The translations under genes were made by a program, and so were the position numbers. This document shows, piece after piece, positions 34,803 through 43,319 of a stretch of 64,000 nucleotides of DNA (the first letter of the stretch is position 1; the number at the start of each line of letters is the position of its first letter). Origin of the DNA: Zafaria ginkgonis (GTDB lineage Bacteria; Actinomycetota; Actinomycetes; Actinomycetales; Micrococcaceae); NCBI RefSeq assembly GCF_039540195.1, contig NZ_BAABEO010000036.1, forward strand, positions 1-64,000. The letters run 5' to 3'. The notes under the pieces are model-generated. The model worked only from the letters and a program-made list of their open reading frames with translations, did no database searches and had not been told where the DNA came from.

Positions 34803-36014
34803 ATGAAATCTACGAGGTCGGTATTGCGACTGGCTGCAGCGGTTGTCGCGGCGGGCGCCCTGGCGTTGTCCGCGTCCGCCTGCGGTTCGTCCAGCGGAGC
34901 CGCGGAGGCCGGAACCTATAAGGTCGGCGTGCTGGTGGGCCTGACCGGTGCCTACGCCGCCCTGGGGGAGCCGGAGAAGAAGGCCATTGAGCTCTACTTC
35001 GACAAGGTCAACGCCGACGGGGGCATCGACGGCAAGAAGGTCGAACTCGTCGTACTTGACAGCGCTACCGATGAGGCCACCTCAGTCAACCAGCTGCGCA
35101 AGCTGGCCACCCAGGAGCAGGTCGTCGCGGTCCTTGGTCCCAGTTCCACGGGCGAGTCGGTCGCCATCAGGTCCTTTGCCAACTCGCTGAAGGTTCCCGT
35201 GATCGCGCTGGCTTCCGGGGACAACATCATCCAGCCTGCCGATGAGGCAAAGTACATGTTCAAGCAGTACACAGGGACGACGCTGTCCTTGGAAGGGCAG
35301 TTCGCCTACGCGAAGGAACAGGGGTGGAGCAAGATCGCTCTGCTGGCAACCAATGACGGCTATGGGCAGGCTGCCACCAGCATCGCCCCGGAAGTGGCTA
35401 AGAAGTTTGGCATCGAACTGGTGGCCAGCGAGGTGTTCAATGCCACCGCCACGGACGTGACCGCGCAGCTGTCCAAGATCAAGCCGGCGAACGCCGATTC
35501 GTTGCTGGTCTGGGCGTCAAACCCTGCCAACGCCATTGTTGCGAAGAGCGCTGCGGCCATGAACTTCGCCCCTACGCTGTTCAATTCCCCGGGCGCCGGC
35601 TCTCCCGTGTATGTCGAAAGTGGCGGCGCCGCCACCAACGAGACCCTGCTCCAGGGGTCGAAGGTGCTTGCCGCTGACACGCTGGACGCGACAGATCCCC
35701 AGTATGAGGTGACGAAGAACCTGGTCGACCAGTATCAGGAGGCGTACTCGGAGATGCCGGGCCAGTATGCGGCCAATGGCTGGGATGGGGCGATTCTGCT
35801 GGAGAACGCCCTTGAGACCGCCGCGCCGGATCCCTCCAACGTGCAGGCCGCTAGGGAGGGAATCCGCGATGCCCTAGAGGGCTCCACGGACAAGATCGTG
35901 GGCGTCAATGCGATCTACTCGTTCTCGCCGGAAGTGCATGGTCCGTCCGACTTGGTCGGCCTGACCGTCCTGCGGGTCAAGGAAGGCGAGTTCCATGTCG
36001 AAAAGTCCTACTGA
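34803..36014 (+). CDS. livK: Branched-chain-type ABC substrate-binding lipoprotein
   Basis: Predicted 403-residue secreted lipoprotein: positively charged start, hydrophobic helix, then LSASACGSS (lipobox, lipidated Cys near residue 23). The mature part is a type I periplasmic-binding protein of the Leu/Ile/Val group (VGVLVGLTGAYAALGEPEKK). Such proteins bind branched-chain amino acids but also aromatic acids and amides. The ATG 34803 lies 12 bases from ggaag, whereas TTG 34797 is better placed, so it may start six bases earlier. Its 3' end overlaps a SnoaL-like gene by 20 bp, then livH, livM-livG and livF follow. Confidence 0.85.
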   Translation: MKSTRSVLRLAAAVVAAGALALSASACGSSSGAAEAGTYKVGVLVGLTGAYAALGEPEKKAIELYFDKVNADGGIDGKKVELVVLDSATDEATSVNQLRKLATQEQVVAVLGPSSTGESVAIRSFANSLKVPVIALASGDNIIQPADEAKYMFKQYTGTTLSLEGQFAYAKEQGWSKIALLATNDGYGQAATSIAPEVAKKFGIELVASEVFNATATDVTAQLSKIKPANADSLLVWASNPANAIVAKSAAAMNFAPTLFNSPGAGSPVYVESGGAATNETLLQGSKVLAADTLDATDPQYEVTKNLVDQYQEAYSEMPGQYAANGWDGAILLENALETAAPDPSNVQAAREGIRDALEGSTDKIVGVNAIYSFSPEVHGPSDLVGLTVLRVKEGEFHVEKSY

Positions 36015-36558
36015 GCATCCCCTGCGAGAACCGGGTTTGGATCCCCTCGGAAGGGGTCTCACCTCCGCCGACTTTGACGCGGTCAGGAACCTGAAGAGCG
36101 ATTACTTCCGGCATCTGGATGCAAAGCGCTGGGCGCGGCTCAGGTCACTTTTCGCGGACGACTCGACCTTCGACGGATTTCCCTTTGCGGCGAACGACGC
36201 CGATGGATTTGTTGCGGGCGTATCGGCGTTCCTGTGCGACGTCGAATCGGTGCATCAGGGTTTCATGCCGCGGCTGGTCGCGACGGGGGACCACTCGATC
36301 AGGGGCGTCTGGTCGATGCACGACTACCTGGTCTGGCCGCGCGACAGCCGGGAGTATCGGGGCGCCAAAATCCCAGGCCTTCACGGAATCCGCGGTTACG
36401 GACTCTACGAGGAGGAATACCGCCGTGTCGGCGAGGCTTGGCGCATCTCTCGGATGCGACTCGTGCGGACGAGGGTCGAACTTCTGGTGAGCGAGCCTAT
36501 GTTCCTTCCTGTTCGGCAGTTTGGCCTCCCCGATCCGGACTGGCTCCAGGAGGGTTGA
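35995..36558 (+). CDS. SnoaL-like (NTF2-fold) protein
   Basis: Predicted 187-residue NTF2-fold protein of the SnoaL_4 / BaiE-like group: helix-rich start LKSDYFRHLDAKRWARL, then LFADDSTFDGF, HQGFMPRL and RGVWSMHDYL. BaiE-type members dehydrate hydroxy-oxo-acyl-CoAs or steroids; others isomerise or cyclise. It overlaps livK by 20 bp with ggaagg upstream of ATG 35995, so it is co-translated with the transporter. A promoter and operator for livH follow it. Confidence 0.75.
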   Translation: MSKSPTEHPLREPGLDPLGRGLTSADFDAVRNLKSDYFRHLDAKRWARLRSLFADDSTFDGFPFAANDADGFVAGVSAFLCDVESVHQGFMPRLVATGDHSIRGVWSMHDYLVWPRDSREYRGAKIPGLHGIRGYGLYEEEYRRVGEAWRISRMRLVRTRVELLVSEPMFLPVRQFGLPDPDWLQEG

Positions 36559-36627
36559 GCCCGCTGCCGCCCGGGTCGCGGCAGCGGAAGGGGCGCGGCG
36601 GGTCCTCCCGCTGCCGGGCGGAAACGG

Positions 36628-36681
36628 TTGACGTGATCCAGGTCATAACCTAGGGTCATTGTCGAACGAGCGCTTGTTCGT
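36628..36681 (+). promoter_or_regulatory. livH promoter with TetR-type box 5
   Basis: TTGACG (36628-36633), 17 bases, TAGGGT (36651-36656), followed by the box ACGAGCGCTTGTTCGT (36666-36681) around the expected transcription start. The spacer holds TGATCCAGGTCATA, which is nearly repeated in the promoter at 40522. Confidence 0.75.
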
Positions 36682-36740
36682 ATAAGTCTCGTCTCTCTCG
36701 CGGCCCAAGTAAGTCATCAGTTTTCAATGAAGGGATTGTC

Positions 36741-37610
36741 ATGGACGTTGGATTGCAGCTGGTGCTCTCCGCCTTAGCAGTGGGCGCCATCTATGGCTCC
36801 ATGGGAATCGGCTACGTGGTGATCCACCGAATGACCGGAATGGTCAACTTCGCCCAGGGCGACATCGCCGTGGCCGGCGCCTTCGGAGCCGTCGTCGCCT
36901 CGGCGGTGATGCCCCCGCTGGCCGCCATCGCCGTCGGCGCTGTCACCGGTGCCGTTGCGAGCGTCCTCATGTACCACTTCGCGATCTTCCCGCTCCGTAA
37001 GCAGGGACTGCTGGTCCAGACGATCGTGACGCTGGGCGTTGGCATCGTCATCCGCTCCATCCTCCAGCTGATCTTCGGCACCGGACCGCGCCAGTTCGCA
37101 CCGATCACCTCCGGTGAACCGGTCAGCGTCCTCGGGGCCGCCCTGCCGCAACAAGCCCTATGGGTCATCGGCATCACGGTCGTGGCCTTTATCGCACTCG
37201 TGCTGTTCTTCGACCGCACCCTGACCGGCAAGGCGCTCAGTGCCTGCGCCGTCAACAACTACGCCGCCGGCGTCGTGGGCATCAATCTCACCGTAATGGC
37301 AACCATCGCCTTCGCCGTCTCCGGCGCGGTCGCCGGGGGAGTGCTCGCCACCCAGGTCCCGACGTCGTTCATCACCGTCGGGGCGGGGTTCACACTGGGC
37401 CTCAAGGGCTTCATCGCCGCCATCCTGGGCGGCTTCGACAAGCTTGGCCTGACCCTTGCCGGCGGATTCCTCATCGCACTGGTGGAGAACGTCGCCGCCC
37501 GCGGTATCTCGACGGCCCACGCCGAGACCATCGTCTTCGCGCTGCTCATCGCCGTGCTCGTCCTGCGCCCCCAGGGCCTGACCCGAAAGGTGGTGGCCGA
37601 CCGTGTCTAG
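36741..37610 (+). CDS. livH: Branched-chain-type ABC permease
   Basis: Predicted 289-residue inner-membrane permease with about eight membrane segments and the LivH features YGSMGIGYVVIHRMTGMVNFAQG near residues 18-40 and the conserved ILGGFDKLGLTLAGG (EAA-like loop). Forms the transport channel with the LivM half of the downstream fusion. It overlaps the fusion gene by 8 bp. Confidence 0.88.
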   Translation: MDVGLQLVLSALAVGAIYGSMGIGYVVIHRMTGMVNFAQGDIAVAGAFGAVVASAVMPPLAAIAVGAVTGAVASVLMYHFAIFPLRKQGLLVQTIVTLGVGIVIRSILQLIFGTGPRQFAPITSGEPVSVLGAALPQQALWVIGITVVAFIALVLFFDRTLTGKALSACAVNNYAAGVVGINLTVMATIAFAVSGAVAGGVLATQVPTSFITVGAGFTLGLKGFIAAILGGFDKLGLTLAGGFLIALVENVAARGISTAHAETIVFALLIAVLVLRPQGLTRKVVADRV

Positions 37611-39591
37611 GTTTGCCAAGACCCCGAGTGCTGAAACGACCGGACCCGCCCAGCGCGCAGCCGACAGGGCCCGCCCCCGAGCCCACGGACTCGGATGGCG
37701 CCATGGAGCAGGTGCCCTCATCTGGATCCTGGCCGTGATCGCGGCCGGACTCTGCCTGGCCCCCTACTGGCAGGGGATCGGCGCCAGCGTGGGCCTGATG
37801 GCACTGCTGGCTCTGGGCATGATCCTGGTGACCGGATATGCCGGACAGTTCTCTCTGGCGGTCGGCGCCTTCTACGGAATCGGGGCCTATGGCAGCGCCC
37901 TCCTGACTATGAACTTCGGCTGGGCCGGCCTCCTGGCCATCGTGGCCAGCGCCGCGGTCGCCGCGGTGGCCGCCTACCTTCTAGGCAGGCCGATCTTTCG
38001 CCTGCGTGGACACTTCCTGGCCATGGCCACCCTCGCGCTGAGCGAGGTGTTCTTCCTGCTCGTCAACAACCTGGAAATTACCGGCGGCTCGTCCGGGCTT
38101 CCGCTGTCCGCCTTGAACGTTTTCGGGGTCGACCTCTTCGACACCGGCCAGCACTTCATCCTGAACTGGCTGATCGTCGGCCTGGTCCTCTGGGGCTGCC
38201 TCCGGCTCGCCGTGGGCCGCGAAGGCCGCGCACTGAAGGCCATCCGTGGCCACGAGGCTGCCGCCGCCTCCGCCGGGATCGACATCGGCTCGTCCAAGAC
38301 CCGGGTCTTCATCGCCTCGGCCGTGATCAGCAGCTTGGCCGGATCCCTCTACGCGCACCAGGTCATGTACGTGAACCCGCCGCCCTTCGGCGTCGTGACG
38401 GCGATCGACGTCCTGGTGATCGCCGTGCTAGGCGGTATGCGGTCGCCGTGGGGGGCGATCATCGGCGCCGTTGTCCTGGAGTTCCTCCACCAGGGCATCG
38501 AGGGCGTGCTCACCCAGTTGCTCGGTTCGGCCGCGGTCGGTGCTGGCCAGACGCTCGTCCTGGGCTTCCTGCTCGTCGTGATCCTCATTCTCCGCCCCGA
38601 CGGCATCGTCGGGGTCGTCGAGGCCGCCGCCCGGCGGCTGCGCCGGAACGGCCGGCCCACCGAACTGGGGGCCCCGCCAGAGGCCGAAGCGGAGTATGTC
38701 ACGATGACCCAGGCCCGCGCCCGGGACGACGCCGAGCGGGCCGAGCAAGGACACGAAGCCGGGGGCGTCGTGCTCTCCGCCCGCGGACTGGTCAAGCGCT
38801 TCGGCGGCGTGACGGCGGTCAACGACATCACCCTGGACATCCACGCGGGCGAGGTCCTGGCGGTCATCGGCCCCAACGGCGCCGGCAAGTCCACTCTGGT
38901 GAACCTGCTCTCGGGCAACCTGCTGCCCACGGCCGGGGCGGTGTCCATCGAAAACGAGGACTTCACCGGAAAACCCGCCCACGTGGTCGCCCGGCACGGC
39001 CTCAGCCGCTCGTTCCAGACCCCTTGCCTGTTCGAGGGCATGGACGTCCTGTCCACCGTCAAGGTCGGAGCGCACCTGCGCGGCCGCGTGGGAATGCTCC
39101 GTTCCTCGGTCCCGACCCGGGGGGCCTTGCGCGAGGAACGCGAGCTCGACCGGCTGGCCCATGCGGTGCTGGAGCGCCTGAGCCTGGGCCATTTGGCCGC
39201 CGAGGACGCAAAAAACCTCTCGCTGGGTCAGCAGAAGAAGATCGAGATCGCCCGGGCCCTGGTCGCGAACCCTAAGGTGTTGCTGCTCGACGAGCCGTGC
39301 GCGGGTCTGAACAAGGCGGAGAAGAAGTCGCTGCTGGTCCTGCTGCGCCAGCTCGGCCGGGAAGGCATTGCCGTCCTGGTGATCGAACACGACATGGAGT
39401 TCGTCATGGCCGCCGCCGACCGGGTCCACGTCGTCAACTTCGGCGCCACCCTCAAGGTGGGCGCGCCCGCCGAGGTCCAAGCCGACCAGTCCGTGATCGA
39501 CGCCTATCTGGGCGTCCCTGCTAGCGAAACGACCCAACGCGCCCAGGCTCCGACCGCGGTCCAGGCCCTTGAAACGGAGGCTGTGCGATGA
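37603..39591 (+). CDS. Fused ABC permease and ATPase (LivM-LivG)
   Basis: Predicted 662-residue fusion. Residues about 40-345 form the LivM permease (GMILVTGYAGQFSLAVGAFY and the loop ILGGM-like VLGGMRSPWGAIIGA). Residues about 390-650 form the LivG ATPase: Walker A GPNGAGKST near 423, signature LSLGQQKKIEIARAL near 540, Walker B LLLDEPCAGLN. Such fusions are known in actinobacteria. GTG 37603 overlaps livH. The fusion fixes the stoichiometry with livH and livF. Confidence 0.88.
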   Translation: MSRFAKTPSAETTGPAQRAADRARPRAHGLGWRHGAGALIWILAVIAAGLCLAPYWQGIGASVGLMALLALGMILVTGYAGQFSLAVGAFYGIGAYGSALLTMNFGWAGLLAIVASAAVAAVAAYLLGRPIFRLRGHFLAMATLALSEVFFLLVNNLEITGGSSGLPLSALNVFGVDLFDTGQHFILNWLIVGLVLWGCLRLAVGREGRALKAIRGHEAAAASAGIDIGSSKTRVFIASAVISSLAGSLYAHQVMYVNPPPFGVVTAIDVLVIAVLGGMRSPWGAIIGAVVLEFLHQGIEGVLTQLLGSAAVGAGQTLVLGFLLVVILILRPDGIVGVVEAAARRLRRNGRPTELGAPPEAEAEYVTMTQARARDDAERAEQGHEAGGVVLSARGLVKRFGGVTAVNDITLDIHAGEVLAVIGPNGAGKSTLVNLLSGNLLPTAGAVSIENEDFTGKPAHVVARHGLSRSFQTPCLFEGMDVLSTVKVGAHLRGRVGMLRSSVPTRGALREERELDRLAHAVLERLSLGHLAAEDAKNLSLGQQKKIEIARALVANPKVLLLDEPCAGLNKAEKKSLLVLLRQLGREGIAVLVIEHDMEFVMAAADRVHVVNFGATLKVGAPAEVQADQSVIDAYLGVPASETTQRAQAPTAVQALETEAVR

Positions 39592-40361
39592 GCCGGATGC
39601 TGGAAGTGGCCAACCTCGACTACTCCTACGGGCGCGCACAGGTGCTCTTCGACGTCTCCTTCGACGCCGACGAGGGAGAGATCGTCACCATCATCGGCCC
39701 AAATGGTGCCGGCAAGAGCACCCTGCTCAACGTCGTAGCCCGTTCCCACAGGCTGCGGCGCGGCACCATCAGGATTGGGGGCCAGGCGACGGACAGGCTC
39801 TCGCAGGCCGGCGTTGTGAAGATCGGCTGCGTGCTGGTTCCCGAGGGCCGCCAGGTCTTCTCGTCCCTGACGGTCCGGGACAACCTGGTGCTCGGCGGCT
39901 ACGTGACCCGGCGCGACGGCGCCGCCAAGGCCACTGTCGAGCGCGTCTTCGACATCTTTCCCCGCCTTGCGGAGCGGTCGGACCAGTTGGCAGGAACACT
40001 GAGTGGCGGCGAGCAGCAGATGCTGGCCATCGGGCGGGCCATGCTGAGCCGGCCTAAGGTCATGCTGCTGGACGAGCCCAGTCTCGGCCTCGCGCCGCAG
40101 ATGACCGCGCGGATCATGGACGTTCTCGGCGAGCTGCGCCGCGAATCCGGGCTCACGATCGTCCTTGTCGAGCAGAATGCGCACGCGGCCCTGGGCCTGG
40201 CCGACCGCGGCTACCTCATGAGCGGCGGGAGGATGCTGGCCTCCGGCACTTCGGCGGAGCTGAAGGCAGACAAGATAGTCCAGCAGGTCTATCTTGGCGC
40301 CTCCGCGGAACCGGAACCCGAGAGAGCTAGCCCCGGCACCGCCATTTCGGCCACCCCGTAG
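39588..40361 (+). CDS. livF: Branched-chain-type ABC ATPase
   Basis: Predicted 257-residue ATPase: Walker A GPNGAGKST (about 37-45), signature LSGGEQQMLAIGRAM, Walker B VMLLDEPSLGLAP, H-loop region VEQN. Pairs with the LivG domain of the fusion. The ATG overlaps the fusion stop (ATGA). Ends the transporter operon; a hairpin follows. Confidence 0.9.
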   Translation: MSRMLEVANLDYSYGRAQVLFDVSFDADEGEIVTIIGPNGAGKSTLLNVVARSHRLRRGTIRIGGQATDRLSQAGVVKIGCVLVPEGRQVFSSLTVRDNLVLGGYVTRRDGAAKATVERVFDIFPRLAERSDQLAGTLSGGEQQMLAIGRAMLSRPKVMLLDEPSLGLAPQMTARIMDVLGELRRESGLTIVLVEQNAHAALGLADRGYLMSGGRMLASGTSAELKADKIVQQVYLGASAEPEPERASPGTAISATP

Positions 40362-40374
40362 CGGTTCAACCACC

Positions 40375-40425
40375 GGCAGAGCCGGCTCCTTCGCGCCACG
40401 CACGGACGCGGAGAAGCCGGCTCTG
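40375..40425 (+). terminator. 12-bp hairpin after livF
   Basis: gcagagccggct (40375-40386) and agccggctctgc (40414-40425), perfect arms with a 27-base loop that can fold further (cttcgcg against cgcggag). Probable terminator for the liv operon. Confidence 0.7.
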
Positions 40426-40521
40426 CGGCGTGTGGCGCAGGAGGTGCCCTGGTGGCGGCTGCGCGTGCCGGGCCAAGCTTCCGGTTTCCCCTCGCGCCGG
40501 CCCGCCGCCTGAAGCAGTCCC

Positions 40522-40571
40522 TTGCACCATGATCCGCGTCATACTAAGCTTTCGAACGAACGCTTGTTCGT
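40522..40571 (+). promoter_or_regulatory. Carboxylase-operon promoter with TetR-type box 6
   Basis: TTGCAC (40522-40527), 17 bases, TAAGCT (40545-40550), then the exact consensus box ACGAACGCTTGTTCGT (40556-40571). The spacer holds TGATCCGCGTCATA, close to the livH promoter element. It would drive the FAH, biotin carboxylase, CitE and MaoC genes. Confidence 0.8.
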
Positions 40572-40634
40572 AACGTGTTGATGTCAGTTTGGACGGCCAA
40601 TCCGCCGTCCCAACGTCCGATTGAGGAGTGAGTA

Positions 40635-40718
40635 GTGCGAACAGTTGGCGAGGGGACGAAACCCGACCACCGCGGCACGGAAGAAACCCACATCATGTGC
40701 AGGGGGCGGGCGGCATGA
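40635..40718 (+). CDS. Small ORF coupled to FAH gene
   Basis: A 27-residue frame starting at GTG 40635 behind a strong ribosome site (gaggag). Its TGA overlaps the ATG of the FAH-hydrolase gene (ATGA). The peptide (TVGEGTKPDHRGTEETHIMC in part) is hydrophilic and unrecognised. It may be a leader peptide that couples translation, or simply an untranslated leader with a chance frame. Its position first in the regulated operon makes it worth noting. Confidence 0.4.
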   Translation: MRTVGEGTKPDHRGTEETHIMCRGRAA

Positions 40719-41536
40719 GGCTGGCAACGGTCCGCGTCGACGGCGGGACAGCGGCGGCGGTGGAGATGGAGGGACAGCTGATGCTGCTGCCGTTCGAGGA
40801 CGTCGGGGAGTGGCTGCGCGCCGGCTCGCCGGAACCGGGGCTGTACGACGGCAGCGACCGGCTTCCGCTCGAGGATGCGGACTTCGCGCCCCTGGTCACC
40901 GCCCCGGGAAAGATCGTGTGCGTGGGTCTGAACTACCGCGAGCACATCTTGGAGATGGGGCGCGAATTGCCCACCCACCCGACGCTCTTCGCCAAGTTCG
41001 CCGACGCCCTCGTCGGGGCCAACGACTCGATTGTGCTGCCGCCGGGATCCGATGCCGTCGACTGGGAGGCCGAACTCGCCGTCGTCATCGGACGCACGGT
41101 GCGCCGGGCCACGGAGGAGGAGGCCTCCGCCGCTATCGCCGGCTTCACCGTCGCCAACGACATTTCCGCCCGCGACTTCCAGCGCCGAACGCCCGAGTGG
41201 CTGCAGGGCAAGACGTTCGATGCAACCACGCCGCTGGGCCCGTTCCTGCTCACTGCGGACCAGGCCGGCACCGCCCCGGACCTGCTGCTCGAATGCGCCG
41301 TCGACGGCGCCACCAAGCAGAAGTCCGGCACCGCCGACCTGGTCTTCGGCCCCGTGGACCTCATCCGCTACATCTCAGCCATTACCACCCTGCACCCGGG
41401 CGACGTCATCCTCACCGGAACCCCGGGTGGGGTCGGCGACGGGCGGGACCCGAAGGAATTCCTGGGTGACGGCAGCACCGTCACCACCTCCATCTCCGGC
41501 ATCGGCGCATGCCGCAACACCTGCACCGTGCGCTGA
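40715..41536 (+). CDS. Fumarylacetoacetate hydrolase-family protein
   Basis: Predicted 273-residue FAH-family enzyme. The metal site is DWEAELAVVIG (two Glu) with NDISARD (Asp); the start of the catalytic domain is ICVGLNYREH-like VCVGLNYREHILE. Family members hydrolyse C-C bonds of acylpyruvates or fumarylacetoacetate, or decarboxylate/isomerise oxo-acids in HPA-type pathways. ATG 40715 follows a G-rich site. First substantial gene of the carboxylase operon. The exact C-C substrate cannot be inferred. Confidence 0.85.
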   Translation: MRLATVRVDGGTAAAVEMEGQLMLLPFEDVGEWLRAGSPEPGLYDGSDRLPLEDADFAPLVTAPGKIVCVGLNYREHILEMGRELPTHPTLFAKFADALVGANDSIVLPPGSDAVDWEAELAVVIGRTVRRATEEEASAAIAGFTVANDISARDFQRRTPEWLQGKTFDATTPLGPFLLTADQAGTAPDLLLECAVDGATKQKSGTADLVFGPVDLIRYISAITTLHPGDVILTGTPGGVGDGRDPKEFLGDGSTVTTSISGIGACRNTCTVR

Positions 41537-41564
41537 GCGTCGGCGCCTAGCACGAAGGACACCC

Positions 41565-43319
41565 ATGTTCACTAAGATCCTCATTGCCAACCGCGGCGAA
41601 ATCGCCGTGCGCGTGGCCCGCAGCTGCCGTTCCCTGGGCATCGAGTCCGTGGCGGTCCATTCCAGCGCCGACGCCGGATCCCTGCACGTGCGCGTCGCCG
41701 ACGCCGCGGTTGACCTGGGGGAGGGGCCGGCCAGCGAGAACTACCTGAACATCGGGAAGATCATCGCCGCGGCCGTGGAGTCCGGCGCCCAGGCTATCCA
41801 CCCGGGCTACGGCTTCCTCTCGGAAAACGCCGCCTTCGCCGAAGCCGTGGCCGCTGCCGGGCTGGCGTTCATCGGTCCCTCGGCCCATGCCATAACCACG
41901 ATGGGCGGCAAGGTCGCCGCCCGCGAGGTCGCCGTGAACGCTCAAGTGCCGCTGGCTCCGGGGTCCAACGGGGCCATCGCCAGCGCTGCCGTGGTTGAGG
42001 CCTTCGGGGCCGAACACGGCTACCCGGTGCTGGTGAAGGCCTCCGCCGGCGGCGGCGGACGCGGCATGCGCCGCATCGATTCGGCCGACCAGGCGCAGGA
42101 GGCCTTCGACGCCGCGGTGCGCGAGGCGACCGCGGCCTTCGGCAACGGCGAGGTCTACCTCGAGCGGTATCTCACCCACGCCCGCCACGTCGAGGTGCAG
42201 GTCTTCGCCGACTCCCACGGCAACACCGTCTACGTCGGCGACCGCGACTGCTCGGTCCAGCGCCGCCACCAGAAGCTCGTGGAGGAGTCCCCGGCACCCG
42301 GGTTGTCCGACGCGCTGCGCCGGTCCATGGGCGAATCCGCCGTCCGCCTCGCCCGCGAGGTCGGCTACGTCGGTGCCGGAACCGTCGAGTTCCTCGTCGA
42401 GGACGAGAAGTTCTACTTCCTGGAGATGAACACGCGCATCCAGGTGGAGCACCCGGTCACGGAAATGGTCCACGGGGTGGACCTCATCGCGGAGCAGATC
42501 CGCGTCGCCGCGGGAGAGAGGCTCTCCATCCTGGACAACCTGGCTCCCAAGGGCGCGGCCATCGAGGCCCGCATCAACGCCGAGGACGTCGCCGAGGGGA
42601 AGTTCCTCCCGGCGCCGGGCCCGGTGGACGTGCTCGAGGCGCCTGAAGGCGAGGGCTTGCGGTTCGACGGCGGCTACGTCTCCGGAGACATCGTGCTTCC
42701 GTACTACGACAGCCTCATCGGCAAGCTCATCGCCTACGGCCCGGACCGGGAGACCGCCATCGAGCGGTTGCTGGACGGGCTGGACCGACTCAAGATCGAG
42801 GGTGTCCCGACCACCGCCCCGGCCGCCAAAACCATCGTGTCCCACCCGGATTTCCGCCAGGTGCGCTTCAGCACCCTGTGGCTGGAGGAAACCGTCGACT
42901 TCACCGAGGAAGAACCCGCGGACCGCTCCACCGTGGAGGTGGGGGGACGCTTCTATATCATCCCCACGTTTAGCGACTACGGCACCGGCGCAGGGTACGG
43001 CGCAGCGGCGCCGGCGGCACCGGCGGCGGACACCGCAAGCGCCGCCGGCGGCCGTACACGGCAGGCACGGGCCAAGCGCGAGGCCGTCAGCGACGGCACC
43101 GTCAAGGCGCCGATGCAGGGCACCATCGTGAAAATCAACGTTGCTCCCGGCCAGCGGGTGGAGAAGGGCGAGGTGCTCTTCGTCCTGGAAGCCATGAAGA
43201 TGGAGAACCCCATCCCCGCCCCCGTCTCCGGGGTTGTCGGCGACATTGACGCCACCATCGGCCACTCCCTGGCCGCCGGCACCCTGCTCACCAAGATCAC
43301 CGAGGAGGCCGCGGCATGA
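41565..43319 (+). CDS. Biotin carboxylase and BCCP of acyl-CoA carboxylase
   Basis: Predicted 584-residue alpha subunit. Residues 1-450 are biotin carboxylase: KILIANRGEIAVRVARSC, ATP-grasp loop KASAGGGGRGMR, EMNTRIQVEHPVTE. A short alanine-rich linker (about 475-500) leads to the biotin domain with VLEAMKMENPI, biotinyl Lys near residue 545. It carboxylates biotin for a CoA-ester carboxyltransferase; the only one visible is at 19625-21211. Length lacks the extra domain of true methylcrotonyl-CoA enzymes of animals but matches AccA-type actinobacterial subunits. The ATG 43316 of the CitE gene overlaps its stop. Confidence 0.9.
   Translation: MFTKILIANRGEIAVRVARSCRSLGIESVAVHSSADAGSLHVRVADAAVDLGEGPASENYLNIGKIIAAAVESGAQAIHPGYGFLSENAAFAEAVAAAGLAFIGPSAHAITTMGGKVAAREVAVNAQVPLAPGSNGAIASAAVVEAFGAEHGYPVLVKASAGGGGRGMRRIDSADQAQEAFDAAVREATAAFGNGEVYLERYLTHARHVEVQVFADSHGNTVYVGDRDCSVQRRHQKLVEESPAPGLSDALRRSMGESAVRLAREVGYVGAGTVEFLVEDEKFYFLEMNTRIQVEHPVTEMVHGVDLIAEQIRVAAGERLSILDNLAPKGAAIEARINAEDVAEGKFLPAPGPVDVLEAPEGEGLRFDGGYVSGDIVLPYYDSLIGKLIAYGPDRETAIERLLDGLDRLKIEGVPTTAPAAKTIVSHPDFRQVRFSTLWLEETVDFTEEEPADRSTVEVGGRFYIIPTFSDYGTGAGYGAAAPAAPAADTASAAGGRTRQARAKREAVSDGTVKAPMQGTIVKINVAPGQRVEKGEVLFVLEAMKMENPIPAPVSGVVGDIDATIGHSLAAGTLLTKITEEAAA

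Noticed and set aside
41547..43265. 572-codon minus-strand frame
   Set aside because: Antisense to the biotin carboxylase gene; no motifs.
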